A program made the translations under genes and the position numbers. Source: Geosiphon pyriformis (Eukaryota > Glomeromycota > Glomeromycetes > Archaeosporales > Geosiphonaceae). From it: a stretch of DNA of 64,000 bases. The DNA lies in the NCBI GenBank assembly GCA_016748015.1, contig JAAOMT010000289.1, positions 68,131 through 132,130 of the forward strand, written 5' to 3'. Below the pieces are notes generated by a model that saw only the letters and a list, made by a program, of their open reading frames with translations, made no database searches and was not told where the DNA came from. This document shows positions 44,244 through 54,540 of this stretch, piece after piece; the stretch's first letter is position 1; the number at the start of each line of letters is the position of its first letter.

Positions 44244-45730
44244 CTACATTTTAATGACAATGATTGGTTTCAGATCTTGTGGTATATCTTCTGGTCTAAT
44301 TAATGAAATTTGTGTTCCTAGTTGAGGTACTGATGATGATAATTCCTGTTTTACATGATAAATTTTTAACTGATTTCCATGTGCTACTTTTTTTAAAATC
44401 CTGTCTTCCAATCGTAATTTGTAAGCTTTATTTCCTAATGCTTTATGTATGTAGAATGAACTGTCGCACTTTGGGTCAAACTTTCCACTCCACTGTTTCT
44501 CAGCTTTTGTACGATGTAACAGTACTTGGTCTCCAATCTTGAATTCCATTGGTTGTTCTGATAGGTGTTTATTATGTCTTTCTTTTTGTCATTCTTGAGC
44601 GTAACTAATATTGTCAGCTGCTGTTCTTTGATTGTTTTTCAATATTTCCATTAGCTGGTATGTTTTTTGGTGTAAGATAGCCTCAAAATTTTTTTCATTA
44701 ATTGTTTCTGTTGGGTATGACAGTATTACTCGTTCAATCGGTAATGTAGCTTTTCTTCCATAGACTAGTTCGAACAGTGTGAACTGAGTCATATTTTGTT
44801 TCAATGTTCGGTATACAAAAAATACAGAAGATATGAATAAGTCCCATTCTTGTCTGTTTTTATGACTTATTTTTGCTAGTGCTTTGCATAGTGTTTTGTT
44901 AAATTGTTCTACCAGTCTATTTGTTTGTGAGTGGTATGGTGACAATAAGGGTCTCTTTATTCCAAACCATTGGCTTAGTTCAGTTAGTGTATTATTAATA
45001 AAGTGTGTTTCCTGATCAGATAATAATTCTTTTGGACATCCATGTCAGCAAATTAGGTTTTGATGCACAAATTTGGCAACTGTTTTGGCATCAGCCACTT
45101 GGATTGCTCTGGCTTCTGGCCATTTTGTAAGATAGTCTATGGCTACAATAATATAGTAATTTCCTTGGGATGTAATTGAAAGAGGTCCAACCAAATTGAT
45201 CCCAATTCTATCAAATAGATTTCCAACTGGAATGGGTCGAAGTGGTTCTGTTGATCTTGCTCCTTCTCTTTGCTGACATGCGTCACAATTGAGCACATAT
45301 TCAAAAATGTCTTTGTACATTGTTGGCCAATAGTATAAGTTTAGTGTTCTTTCAAGGATAGCATCTTTGTTAAAGTGTTCTGCAGTCAGATCTGAGTGCA
45401 CACTATATAGTATAGTTTCTCTTTCACTGTTCTTGATTAGTCGTTGTGGGTTGGAGTGGTTTTGGTGTTCTCGTCGATATAGTTGGTTGTTTTGAATAAA
45501 ATAATTTCGGGCTTGTTTTTATATGGTACTCTGTTCCTGTTGAGATAATATCTTCTTGAAACATAGTGTCGATAGGTACTGATGTAGTTGTTGATAAGTG
45601 AGTGTGTCCATGGATTTGGGATTAGGTTTGTGGCATTTTCGACAAACTGTCAGCATTGGTGTTCTTGGATCCTTCCTTGTAATGGACTTTGAGTGGGAAT
45701 TGTTGCAGATAAGTACTTCATCTCGCATAT
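44244..45730 (-). pseudogene. Integrase of element B (broken)
   Basis: Four open blocks in order: 45519-45728 (CRKCHKPNPKSMD linker), 45045-45401 (zinc domain MHSDLTAEHFN...CDACQQREG; core DRIGINLVGPLSI with Asn for the first catalytic Asp; DYLTKWPEARAI), 44589-44945 (SPYHSQTNRLVEQFNKTL with the catalytic Glu) and 44244-44549 (C-terminal MEFKIGDQVLLHRTKAEKQW, chromodomain absent). The second Asp is kept in LSDQETHF near 45015. Confidence 0.88.
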
Positions 45731-45798
45731 TTTCCTTCTAGTTGTGGATTGTTGAGTAACCAAATAAGTCTTTTGTGGTCAGTATATAGATTAAATGG

Positions 45799-46110
45799 TT
45801 AACTGAGGTAATGTTTCCAAGTCTGTACAGCCCAATAAATGGTGAAACATTTCAGATCTGTTGTGCTGTAATTCTTTTCTACTGGGCTAGTGCTGCGATT
45901 AACATAGACAACTGGGTGTTTTCTATTGTCCGGTCCTATCTGTGATAAGACTGCTCCTAGAGCATTTTTCGAGACATCTGTAGCAACAATAAACTGTTTA
46001 GTGAAATCTGGGTAAATCAGGATTGGGGATGTGATCAATCGCTGCTTGAGATAGTCAAATGCTTTCTGTTGATCTTCCTTCCACAAGTACGGTACGTATT
46101 TGGACAACAA
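45799..46110 (-). pseudogene. RNase H of element B
   Basis: 104 residues, LIYPDFTKQFIVATDVSKNALGAVLSQ with the first Asp kept, VVYVNRSTSPVEKNYSTTDLK where the usual TELE is TDLK, and a WAVQTWKHYL end. The Glu-to-Asp/Lys changes suggest loss of activity. Confidence 0.82.
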
Positions 46111-46119
46111 TTGATGGAG

Positions 46120-46990
46120 TAGTTTTATGATGTTCGAAAAACCTTTAACAAATCAACGATAATATCCTGCCAATCCTAGAAATCTTCATAATTCTCTGAG
46201 GTTGATTGGAGCTAGAAAATTCTTGACTTTTTGTACTTTATCTGAATTGGGTTTAACTCCATTCTTGCCAATTACATGTCTTAGGAATTTTAACTCGGTT
46301 TTTCTAAAAAAGCACTTCTCGGGATTGAGTTTCAATCTGGCACTACAAAGACATACAAAAACTTGTTGCAGGTGGAGCAAATGGTCATCAAATGTTTCGA
46401 AGAACACATTTGTGTTATCTAGGTAGACTACTACTGATTTCCAAAGGATTTCTTTGTATACTACATCCATTAGGCGTTGAAATGTGGCAGGAGCATTACA
46501 AAGTCCAAAAAGCATTACGTTAAACTCGAAGTTTCTGTCTTAAGTGGTAAATGCTGTTTTTTTTTTGTCTTTGGGATCTATTTCAACTTGCCAGTAACAA
46601 CTTGCTAAATCTAATGATGAGAACCATTTCTTTTTTCCTAGATTGTCCAGAATTTCCTGGATGAAGGGAGTGGGATAATTATCTCTTCGCATGATGCTAT
46701 TTAGTTTTCAATAATCTACGCAGAATCACACTTTTCCATTTTTCTTGGTGACTAAGACTACTGGAGAGAACCAAGGGCTTAACAATTCTTTGATTAGGCT
46801 GTTATCAAGCATCCGTTGCACTTTTTGCTTAATTAGGTTATTGCCAGATGGGAGTACGTGGTAAGCTCATTGCTTAATCAGTCAAGCATCTCTCATATCA
46901 ATCTGATGTTTCACAATGTTGGTGCGTCCGAACTCATTTTCACTGGCAAAGACATTGGCATACTAATTCAGAAGGACTTTAAGTTGCATT
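46120..46990 (-). pseudogene. Reverse transcriptase of element B (broken)
   Basis: The open frame 46186-46515 starts MLFGLCNAPATFQRLMDVV, then VVVYLDNTNVFFETFDDHLL (YLDD changed to YLDN), LKLNPEKCFFRKTELKFLRH and VKPNSDKVQKVKNFLAPI. Upstream, FCVDY*KLN and the preceding helix are interrupted by stops. Confidence 0.85.
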
Positions 46991-47018
46991 TGTTGCAGGG
47001 TACTTAAATTTCTTAAAT

Positions 47019-48143
47019 TCAATTTATTGATTTCTTCTGGTGTGAACAAGTAACTTTCTTTTGGCAAATTTCATACTTGTAAGATAATGTCACAGAATAA
47101 GAATAATTGTGCAAAATCTGGAATGGACTGGGGTTTTTCAGAATTCTGAATATCTGCGAATATGAACTGACAAGGGTCCCTTCAGGAATTTCAATGACAT
47201 CTTCTGTCGGGTTGTGGATGGAGATTTTGAAGTGTTTATGGGCTTTGGCTGGTAGGTATAGATTAGCAACATTGGCTAGGAAACAGATTTTGGGACTGGC
47301 TTTGAATAACAGGGCTTGATCTTGGATCTTTTGATTCACCTTGAGGATGTATTGTTGGTATGGGGGAATGGAGATAACGGTGTTGGTGTTGATAAATTCT
47401 ACCTGGTTACTGTCTTCCTCCATGAAATTAACTGCTACATTTCCTCTTCCACTTGATCCAAACCCATTGATTCCTTGGGCAGTGAGGTCTAACTCTTTTT
47501 GGATTGTTACCAGAGTTAATTGGGGTATTTTGACTAGGGGTAGAAAGATAGCTTGGGCAATCTTTTCTTGTGATTCTATTTTGTAGGGTCTGTCCGAATT
47601 GTTCTGTAGCATCACAATAATGTTTCCCATATAACCAGCATCGATGATTCCTTCTTTTACGGCAATTTTTTTCTTGGCTAGACTAGATCAAGAGACAACT
47701 TGTACCATTGTACTAACAGGAATTTCTAACACTATTTTAAAATCTATTTTTACAAGGGAATGTGGGGCTATAATGATGAGTAATTGTCTGGAGTATTGTA
47801 GGTTGAAACCAGCATCGGTGTCATGCGCTTTTTTGGGGCAGATTCCTTCCTCATTGTTACTGTACCATTTTAGCTCTAGTTTTTTGGATAGGTCGGGATA
47901 TGCGAGATACTGTTCTGTTTTGGTATCCTCAATTGGATCTTGAAATGACATGTCCTCAGTAATCAATACCTCTTCTTCAGGCTCAGGTAGTTCGGTAATT
48001 GGAAACAGTATTCTTGGAGGCAGATTGACCATGAGATCACATTTGTTACAGTACTGGAAATAACAGAGGATCAAACAGTGATTGCACAGTTTGGTATTCA
48101 AATCGGCCAACCTTTGCTCCTGTTCTTTGTAAGTCAGGGCCAA
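47019..48143 (-). pseudogene. dUTPase of element B (one nonsense codon) with C-terminal beta segment
   Basis: Two open blocks in one gene: 47688-48143 and 47019-47630, separated by TGA in place of an Arg codon in motif 2 and a frame change. The N-terminal zinc cluster is LCNHCLILCYFQYCNKC. Motif 1 is AHDTDAGFNL, motif 2 (R)SSLAKKK, motif 3 GIIDAGYMGNIIVMLQN, motif 4 EKIAQAIFLPL and motif 5 GINGFGSSGRG. All five trimeric dUTPase motifs can be read. A tail follows: PPYQQYILKVNQKIQDQ, LPAKAHKHFKISIHNPTEDV, IPEGTLV. Such enzymes hydrolyse dUTP to dUMP and PPi. The position, between protease and RT, is the same in all family members here. Confidence 0.88.
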
Positions 48144-48760
48144 TTCCTGATATCAGTTCTGAAATGCATCTGGGTCATCTGTGAAGAAATCATCCTTGGG
48201 GTAGTCGAGTCCATTATATTCGGGTGTCCAAGAGTTGTCCTTGATTTCTCATATTTCTTCAGACGTGGTGTCTTCAGCCTTGGTGCTTGCCATTCTCTAG
48301 ATTTCGTGGTCATTATATGGATAACTGTTCAGCCTGTTGAGGGCTCATTTCCAAGTGTCCTTGATGGGGGTTCCCTTTCATACCCAATCATTGATTAATA
48401 TGGTGTATTGACAAGCCTTGTCATATGTTTCCCCTCTGCCAAGCACATCATTCCAGAGTCCTTCATCTGGCAGGATTTCGCCACATGCGAGGCACGACAT
48501 ATTGTCTCACTTGCCTTGTCATTTTGGTTATCCAAATCTTTCCAGTAAACAAGGTCTGCAATAGTATTTGGTGGCAGTAGGCCATTCTTCGTTGTCTCTG
48601 ATATATGTGCCCATAGTGGATAGTTTTTTTCCACAATTGACACATATTAGTCTTGGGAGTTGGTAAAATAAGTTTCTTTGGTCTGAGGTTATGTATCCTA
48701 GTGATGATGATTGGGGTTTTTCTTCGGCTCTGCCTTTTCTTTTTTCTTCCCAAATTGGTG
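48144..48760 (-). pseudogene. Cysteine-rich region of element B
   Basis: Minus strand between protease and dUTPase. Paired Cys residues are scattered over three frames: CQLWKKTIHYGH (originally CxxC), CRASHVAKSCQ, and the LCNHC cluster at the dUTPase start. By alignment with C, E and F it encoded a multi-CxxC zinc-binding module of about 150-200 residues. The function is unknown. Confidence 0.55.
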
Positions 48761-48908
48761 GTGAGGGTAGTTCAGTTCAATAATCATCTGCCCATAAAAC
48801 CTGATAGGTCTTGATGGTTAGTGGCATTAATGTGTCTTCGAATTCAATAAGGGGTTTCTTAGTACATTGGGTTTTAAAGTGTCTGCATGTAGCTGGGACT
48901 CGGGCATG

Positions 48909-49430
48909 CTATCTGTTGAACGTGAGTTGAAGTTTTTGGGTGTTCCAGTCAAGAGTAGCATTGGCTTTTGACAACCAATCATTTTTTACTAGAGCTTGAT
49001 ATTGAATAGCTTCTATGACAAGTACTTTGGTAAGGATTTGGATTTCATTAATCTTAAAGGGAAAGTTGTCAATTTTTCCTATTGGGGTTTTTGTGTTTCC
49101 ATCTGCTGTAATGATCCGGGCAGTAGTGGCATGATCTACTTGGCAACCTAGTTGGTCCATGAGCTGCTTTGTGATTATGCTACCGGCTGATCCACTATCC
49201 AGGATTAATTTAATGTCTATTTCTTCGACTCTGGTATCAGTGTATAAGGCTGTTATTGGTTTATCCTGATTAATGACTGCTCCACTAAAAAGACTATGGG
49301 TGTTCAAATTATTGATGTCAAAAGGAAATATGGCGGCTAGGGTGGTGTCTTTGGTAATAGTGACTGGTGGGATATTGCTTTTTGTTTGCTTGGAAGGTTG
49401 GGAGATTTGTTCTATATTCCCCTCTTCCAC
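48909..49430 (-). pseudogene. Aspartic protease of element B
   Basis: A 173-residue open block with SNIPPVTITKDTTLAAIFPF and the retropepsin core IDIKLILDSGSAGSIITKQL: the active-site DSG is intact. It is followed by ARIITADGNTKTPIGKID, FPFKINEIQILTKVLVIEA and the NDWLSKANATLDWNTQKL end. It probably processes Gag-Pol. It is the only readable protease in this window with an unaltered DSG. Confidence 0.85.
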
Positions 49431-49639
49431 AGGTGTAGATTTATCAAAACCCTAAGCTTGATTTGGGTATCCAGTTGGTGTTAGTCAAAATTGGGCAGGA
49501 CCACGAGGGATTGGTCGAAACAGTCTACTGTTGGTTTGCACCTGATTGTTGTTGGGATTCCTCCATCTCTGATTATAGTCTATAGCTCGAGGTCTGGACA
49601 GGCTGTAAGGGAAAGTTTGATAGTGAGAGATTGCTTGTG

Positions 49640-51400
49640 TCATTGGTGGTAGTTGATAATAATTCTGGGGTGGTGGTTGAGTGTACAGAATTTGTTGTGC
49701 GTATAGAGGCAGTTGATTCTAAGGTATGGAATATTGGGGTACCATGTTTTGCTGATATCTGGATTGCTAATATGGGTTTCTTTGATTTTGGTCCATGATC
49801 TTCCTTTTGCAGTCACAGGCAATGTGTCTAGGTTTCTGGCAGTAGTAACAGTTGTGGGGATTGGATCTCCAAGGTTGTTGCTATTGCTGATGGTTTTGTT
49901 GCTGTGGATATCTGCTGTTGTTGTTATTTTCTCTCCGTTGGGGTGGTTGGTAAGTTCCTGTAGTTCCAGCTAAGAATCCCTCAATTTTCTGAGTTAGTTT
50001 TTCACTCAATTGGGTTATCTTTGCATCGATGTCAGAGGTTTTATTAATGGCTAAATTAACGGTTTGGGTATGGTTTGCTTCTTGTTCTGCAGACTCAAAA
50101 TCGCAAGTGAGAATGACAGTGTCTTGTAAACTGGTTGGATGGCAGGATCTTATGAATCTTAGAATACCACTCCGCAATCCTTTAATGAATTGATTAAGAA
50201 CTTGTGCTGCAGTGTAGTAGTCCCTTTTGATAGCTAATATTTGATGCAAAATTTGATTGAATTGTCCGAGATAAGTAGTTACTGCTTTATAATCTTTTTG
50301 TTTAATTATGCTGAATTGATTCTGCAATTGGATTAACATATTGAGATCACAGAAGTATTGCAGAAATGCAAGTTTAAACTCAGTAAAGAAGGTAGGTTTC
50401 TCTGTAAGGCTCTAATACCATGAATTGGCAGTTTTGGTCAGAAAAAATGGCAGTGCCTGAATTGTGCAGTTGTTGTTTCAACTGTTAGTGGTAATTGCTT
50501 TCTCAGCATCCGCAATCCAAGAATATGCATTATCTTTTTCACCAGAGAATTTTTCCAATTTAGCAATATCCTGGTAAGCCATGATCTGGTTAATAGGTGG
50601 GGTGTTACTGGTTATGTTTAAAGGGATTAGTGTCTACATATTCAAGTGTTCTCTGGGTGCTAATGCTGGTTGTTTTTCTTTGTTGCTTGAACCAATAGGT
50701 TGTAAGATAGCTGTTTTTTCCATCAAGGGAGATGCTGATTCTGCTAGGTTTTGTGCTGGTGGCTGTTCTCAAGTTGACGGGTTTTCTTCTGTTTGACTGG
50801 CTGCTGGAGTAAGATTTCCAAACAGTAATCTATATTCTCCTAGTGATTTGGTCCAACTGTGTTGATTCCAAGGGTGTGGATTTCCAGGAGTTCGTGGTGT
50901 TTCTGACTGGGTTTCCAGGGGTGGGTTGAATACAATTCTACTCTGGAGTGTCTGATAGTATAATGGAGTTGTTGGGAAAAAGACCCTTGGTTTCTTGTTG
51001 ACTGTGAACTTGGCTTGGGCAGTTACGGGGTTGTTGGATTCATCTTCGTATTCTTCAAGGTCAGATTTCACTGGTTGTTGTACTTGAGGGAATTGTTATA
51101 CCATGTAATATTTAATGTCTGTATCAATTATGCACAGAGTTTTAGTGATTGCTCGGGTAGTCATGGCTGTTGAGTACCCTAGTAAGCTTTGATGGATTTG
51201 TTCTCCAAGTCTTTCTGTATCAGTTGCGTGGCCTAACAAACAGTCAATTTTTGCGTTAATATAGTTACAAAAAATCACTTTCTGTATAAGTGGTTTCTGT
51301 TGGTATTCCTAGGTCTTTTCGAAAGTATTGAAATAGTGCTTTTCCGTACAAGGAGTGGTCCTTTCCTATTGTTCTAATAGTTGCCACTTTTATGTATTTT
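49640..51400 (-). pseudogene. gag of element B (broken)
   Basis: Open blocks 51096-51278, 50769-51071 and 49881-50339 carry the matrix/capsid-like parts (for example DYKAVTTYLGQFNQILHQI, AQVLNQFIKGLRSGI, FESAEQEANHTQTVNLA), then a Gln-rich linker. The last block ends at a TAG that replaces CAG, just before a CCHC knuckle (HNCYYCQKPRHIACDC, about 49800-49850). The start of E's gag (MAYxDIAKLEKFSGEK) matches the region near 50580. Confidence 0.82.
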
Positions 51401-51433
51401 TGGGGATGCTCTGTCTCTGTGGATTTATAATCT

Positions 51434-51449
51434 CATAAGGAGCACCAAA
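51434..51449 (-). other. Primer-binding site of element B
   Basis: The element strand reads TTTGGTGCTCCTTATG directly after the 5' LTR. It forms an inverted repeat with 51484-51498 in U5. Confidence 0.75.
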
Positions 51450-51498
51450 TGTTATGGGTAAACTTGGTGGGTATGGGAAATGGTAACATTTGATGCTC
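51440..51498. repeat. Inverted repeat across LTR/PBS junction of element B
   Basis: GAGCACCAAATGTTA (51440-51454) pairs with TAACATTTGATGCTC (51484-51498), with one position differing, which would be a G-U pair in RNA. It is the same geometry as in element A. Confidence 0.88.
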
Positions 51499-52512
51499 TC
51501 AATTATGGATAATGCATCTTCTGCGTAATTCTGTTGGCTTAGTCTTGATTATCAGTCTCTGAAGATCTATTTCTGAATGTGAATTTATCCGTTGAGTTTT
51601 TTGGTTATAAGGCACAGAGTTTGTCTTTTGTTGATTGCAATGTTTTTTGTAAATATGAGCTTTCTTCTCTGAGCTAACGAGTGCAGTCATTAGGGTCTGG
51701 TGTTGTCTTTTTGCCCTTCTGGTAAACTAACAAAATAATGTTAATATCCAAAACTTAGGAAGAGCTTTCCTCTTTTACCAGGCTATCACGAAGTCTATTC
51801 CCAGACAGTCGATTTTACTATGTTGCCACTCCACAAAAATAAGACAGAAAAAAAAAGAAAAAGAGAAAAAAAGATAAATTAGTATCGTCAATTACCGTGA
51901 TCAAGAGTGATTGGTCCAAATTGTTAATAGGTTCGAAGTAATTATGCTAAGAGCATCTGTTCTAAAATGGAGGTACGAGACAAGGGTTAATTCATGTAAA
52001 TTCTACGAAGTTCGAGAACATAAATTTGTGATTCTGATTTCTTTTTAATAATTGGTTTATTTTAGGAGATGAAATAGAGAAGATAATAAAGGATGAAAGG
52101 GTATGAATATTTAATTCTTGTCTAAAGGTTCATATCTATCTGTCTGTTTTTTCTTACTTCTACAACTACTTGCTTTTATATATTCTTTTGGTTTTACAGA
52201 ATTGTTTTTAATTGTCTCGCTATTACTAGCTATTGCTTTGTTGTTTCTGTTATTGCTTTATTTTTCTACGTTATCACTAGTTATCCTATGTTATAACATG
52301 TTATCTGACATTATTACATGTTATTCTGTGTTATCCTGTGTTATAACATGTTATCCTATGTTATTGCGTGCTATTCTGTGTTATTCTGCGTTATAACACA
52401 TTATCCTATGTTATAACGCATTATCTAACGTTATTGTGTGTTATTCTGTGTTATGTCACGTTTTAATCACGTTTTTTCATAACTTTGGATCAGTTTTTCT
52501 ACTTGGGTAACA
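51450..52512 (-). repeat. 5' LTR of element B
   Basis: 1063 bp, TGTTATGGGTAAAC...CTTGGGTAACA. TATA box on the minus strand at 52173-52180 and the 10-bp repeat at about 52275-52460. Confidence 0.95.
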
Positions 52513-52547
52513 ATATTTGGAATTGAGATTTCATGCTTCAAACAGAT

Positions 52548-53324
52548 TTATTCATTGGATTCAAAGATTTGTTGTGTAGTGGTGGGTTTTGAGCAAGTGT
52601 AAATTTCGTGATGTTCTCCTAAAGGTGAAATGGTAATTGGCTGGGGAAGTTGAAAAATCTGATGAGATTCATTTTGTGTATTAAGAGCTATGTTTACTGG
52701 AACTGTAAATCGTCCAATTGAACCAAAACCTTGAGTTCTTTCACTTTTTCCCAATTGTTCTCTGTTGTTTACTGATTGTAAATCCGAAATGTTGATTAAG
52801 GGTAAGTAAATTAATTGAGCAATTTTTTCAGCATGTTCAATTTTGAATGGTTTGTCTGTCTCATTCTGTAACATGATGGTAATATCTCCAGTGTATCCTG
52901 CATCTATAACTTCTCCTCTAATATTAATTCCTTTGCTTGCCAATAATAATCTGGAGGCAATTTGCATCATTGGTCCTGGTGAAATTTCAAAAGCAATTTT
53001 GAAATTGATTTTTGTCAAAGACTTTGGTTGGAGAATCAAAATATCTTTTCCTGGGTATCTTAGGTCATATCCAGCATCAATTTCGTGTGCTTTTTCTGAT
53101 CTGATTCCTTGGCCATGGTTGTCAAAATATTTAAGTTGTAGAGGTGGTTGCTTTTTAAGAAGATAGATGGGAGTGGTTGGTAGTTTTTCTACTAGTTCAG
53201 ATATTCCAAATTCGATTTCATTTTCATCATTTTCATCTGGCAGAGGAATGCTAAGAGCATAACATTCTAAACACCATTGGTCATCACAAGGCATAACACA
53301 TTCTTCACACAATTGAATGTTCAT
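52548..53324 (-). CDS. dUTPase of element C
   Basis: A 258-residue open frame, the most intact dUTPase in the window. It starts with a Cys cluster, LCEECVMPCDDQWCLEC, then an acidic linker. Motif 1 is AHEIDAGYDLRYPGKD, motif 2 MQIASRLLLASKG (Ser-Arg kept, usual RSSLA altered), motif 3 GEVIDAGYTGDITIMLQN, motif 4 EKIAQLIYLPL and motif 5 TQGFGSIGRF. These are the five motifs of trimeric dUTPases, so catalysis is plausible apart from motif 2. The frame ends in a TAA 36 bp before the insertion of B and originally ran on into the tail at 42351. Confidence 0.85.
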   Translation of the reverse strand: MNIQLCEECVMPCDDQWCLECYALSIPLPDENDENEIEFGISELVEKLPTTPIYLLKKQPPLQLKYFDNHGQGIRSEKAHEIDAGYDLRYPGKDILILQPKSLTKINFKIAFEISPGPMMQIASRLLLASKGINIRGEVIDAGYTGDITIMLQNETDKPFKIEHAEKIAQLIYLPLINISDLQSVNNREQLGKSERTQGFGSIGRFTVPVNIALNTQNESHQIFQLPQPITISPLGEHHEIYTCSKPTTTQQIFESNE

Positions 53325-53950
53325 TTGCTCTAATCATTGAATTTGAGCTTCTTTGGTCGAATATGTGTGGCTTGCAATTTGGTGGTAGGTTTCTACTTCA
53401 TCTTCATAATCAAATCCAGCTAATTCTATGGTATACTCAATGTATTCAGCTTCTTTTATTTGGCAGGCATCTTCTTGGGTGGCTCCATTGATCAATGCCA
53501 TTGTTAGGTTAAAAATCAATTTAGTATTATGAGGGTAGTGGTAAAGTTTATTGAGAACACTGTTGTATGCTGTATCAAATAGTGTTCCTCTTCTGACTTT
53601 TTCCGAAATTGATAGAACATATTGACAGGTTTGATCATATACTCCTCTTCTTATTGCAACATCAATTCAGTTGCATTCTTCTGGTAACATATCTCCACAT
53701 GTAAGGCAAGGTGTTTTGTTCCATTTTCCACTTCTCTTTGGGGATCCAAATCATTCTCTATGGCATGCTTTGTAGAAGTAGCAAGTGCAAGTTTTATATT
53801 CCTCTTTTGGGGAAATACAGGCTCCCATAGATGAAAGCTTCTTTTTGCAATCTTTGCATTTTAGTGGAATATATGGTGGTTCTTTTCGTAATTTTGGTGT
53901 AGAATATCTAATTTTCTTTCATCTTCTTGATTCTTTGAAAATCTTTTGTT
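53325..53950 (-). pseudogene. Cysteine-rich region of element C
   Basis: Minus strand directly upstream of the dUTPase. It reads CKDCKKKLSSMGACISPKEE, then TCTCYFYKACHREWFGSPK, TPCLTCGDMLPEEC, and a C-terminal part open at 53334-53519 (ATQEDACQIKEAEYIEY). The repeated CxxC spacing matches E and F, so a conserved zinc-binding module is likely. No known family was recognised. Confidence 0.68.
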
Positions 53951-53999
53951 CTGTTTCCTCAGCCCAATTGGATGGTGATCCAAGAGTCATGTAGGTTTC

Positions 54000-54540
54000 A
54001 GTAAATGGCATTTTCTTCTCTTCTTCAAATTCAAATACTGGAGCTTTTTCTGATTATTTGTTAAAGATACCACAAGTTGCAGATACTATGGTATATTGTT
54101 CTTGATATGAGATTTTAAGTTCTTGAGTTTCTCAGTTCAGGTTTGCATTGGCCTTAAGAAGCCAATTATTTCTGACTAGAGCTTGGTATTGTAGTGCATC
54201 CATAACAAGAACTTTAACTGGAATGGTGATTCCATCAATTGTAAAGAGGAAATCATCAATTTCTTCTACTGGAGTCCTCTTCATACCATCAGCTGTAACA
54301 ATAACTGTTTGAGCTAGTCTGTCTACATTTTGTTTGAGTTGTTACATCAGCTAGTAAATAATGATACTTCTAGCCAATCCACTACCTAAGATTAAGTGAA
54401 TGGGTTTTTCTTTTACTGTAGCTTCTGTGTACATAGCAGTAATTGCTTTCTGTTTATTGACTGCTGGATTACTAAGCAGAAATGGTGATTCATTTGCTTC
54501 AAATTCAAATGAAAATATATCTAACAGATTGGCATTTTGG
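54000..54540 (-). pseudogene. Aspartic protease of element C (inactive)
   Basis: The retropepsin core near 54370-54400 reads LILGSGLARSII, with Gly in place of the active-site Asp. The flanking TADGMKRTPVEEIDDF-like and LVRNNWLLKANANLN-like segments are present in pieces. Confidence 0.7.

Larger units (their letters stand above)
42352..52512 (-). mobile_element. Element B: youngest full-length Ty3/gypsy element with dUTPase
   Basis: 10,161 bp with two 1063-bp LTRs (TGTTATG...TAACA). It is flanked by ACAT (42348-42351) and ATAT (52513-52516), a 4-bp duplication with one transition. Minus-strand order: PBS, gag with CCHC knuckle, protease, Cys-rich region, dUTPase plus tail, RT, RNase H, integrase, env-position ORF, PPT. 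It has a moderate number of stops, such as TGA for CGA in dUTPase motif 2 and TAG for CAG in gag. It is the best template in this window for the family's full architecture. Confidence 0.95.
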
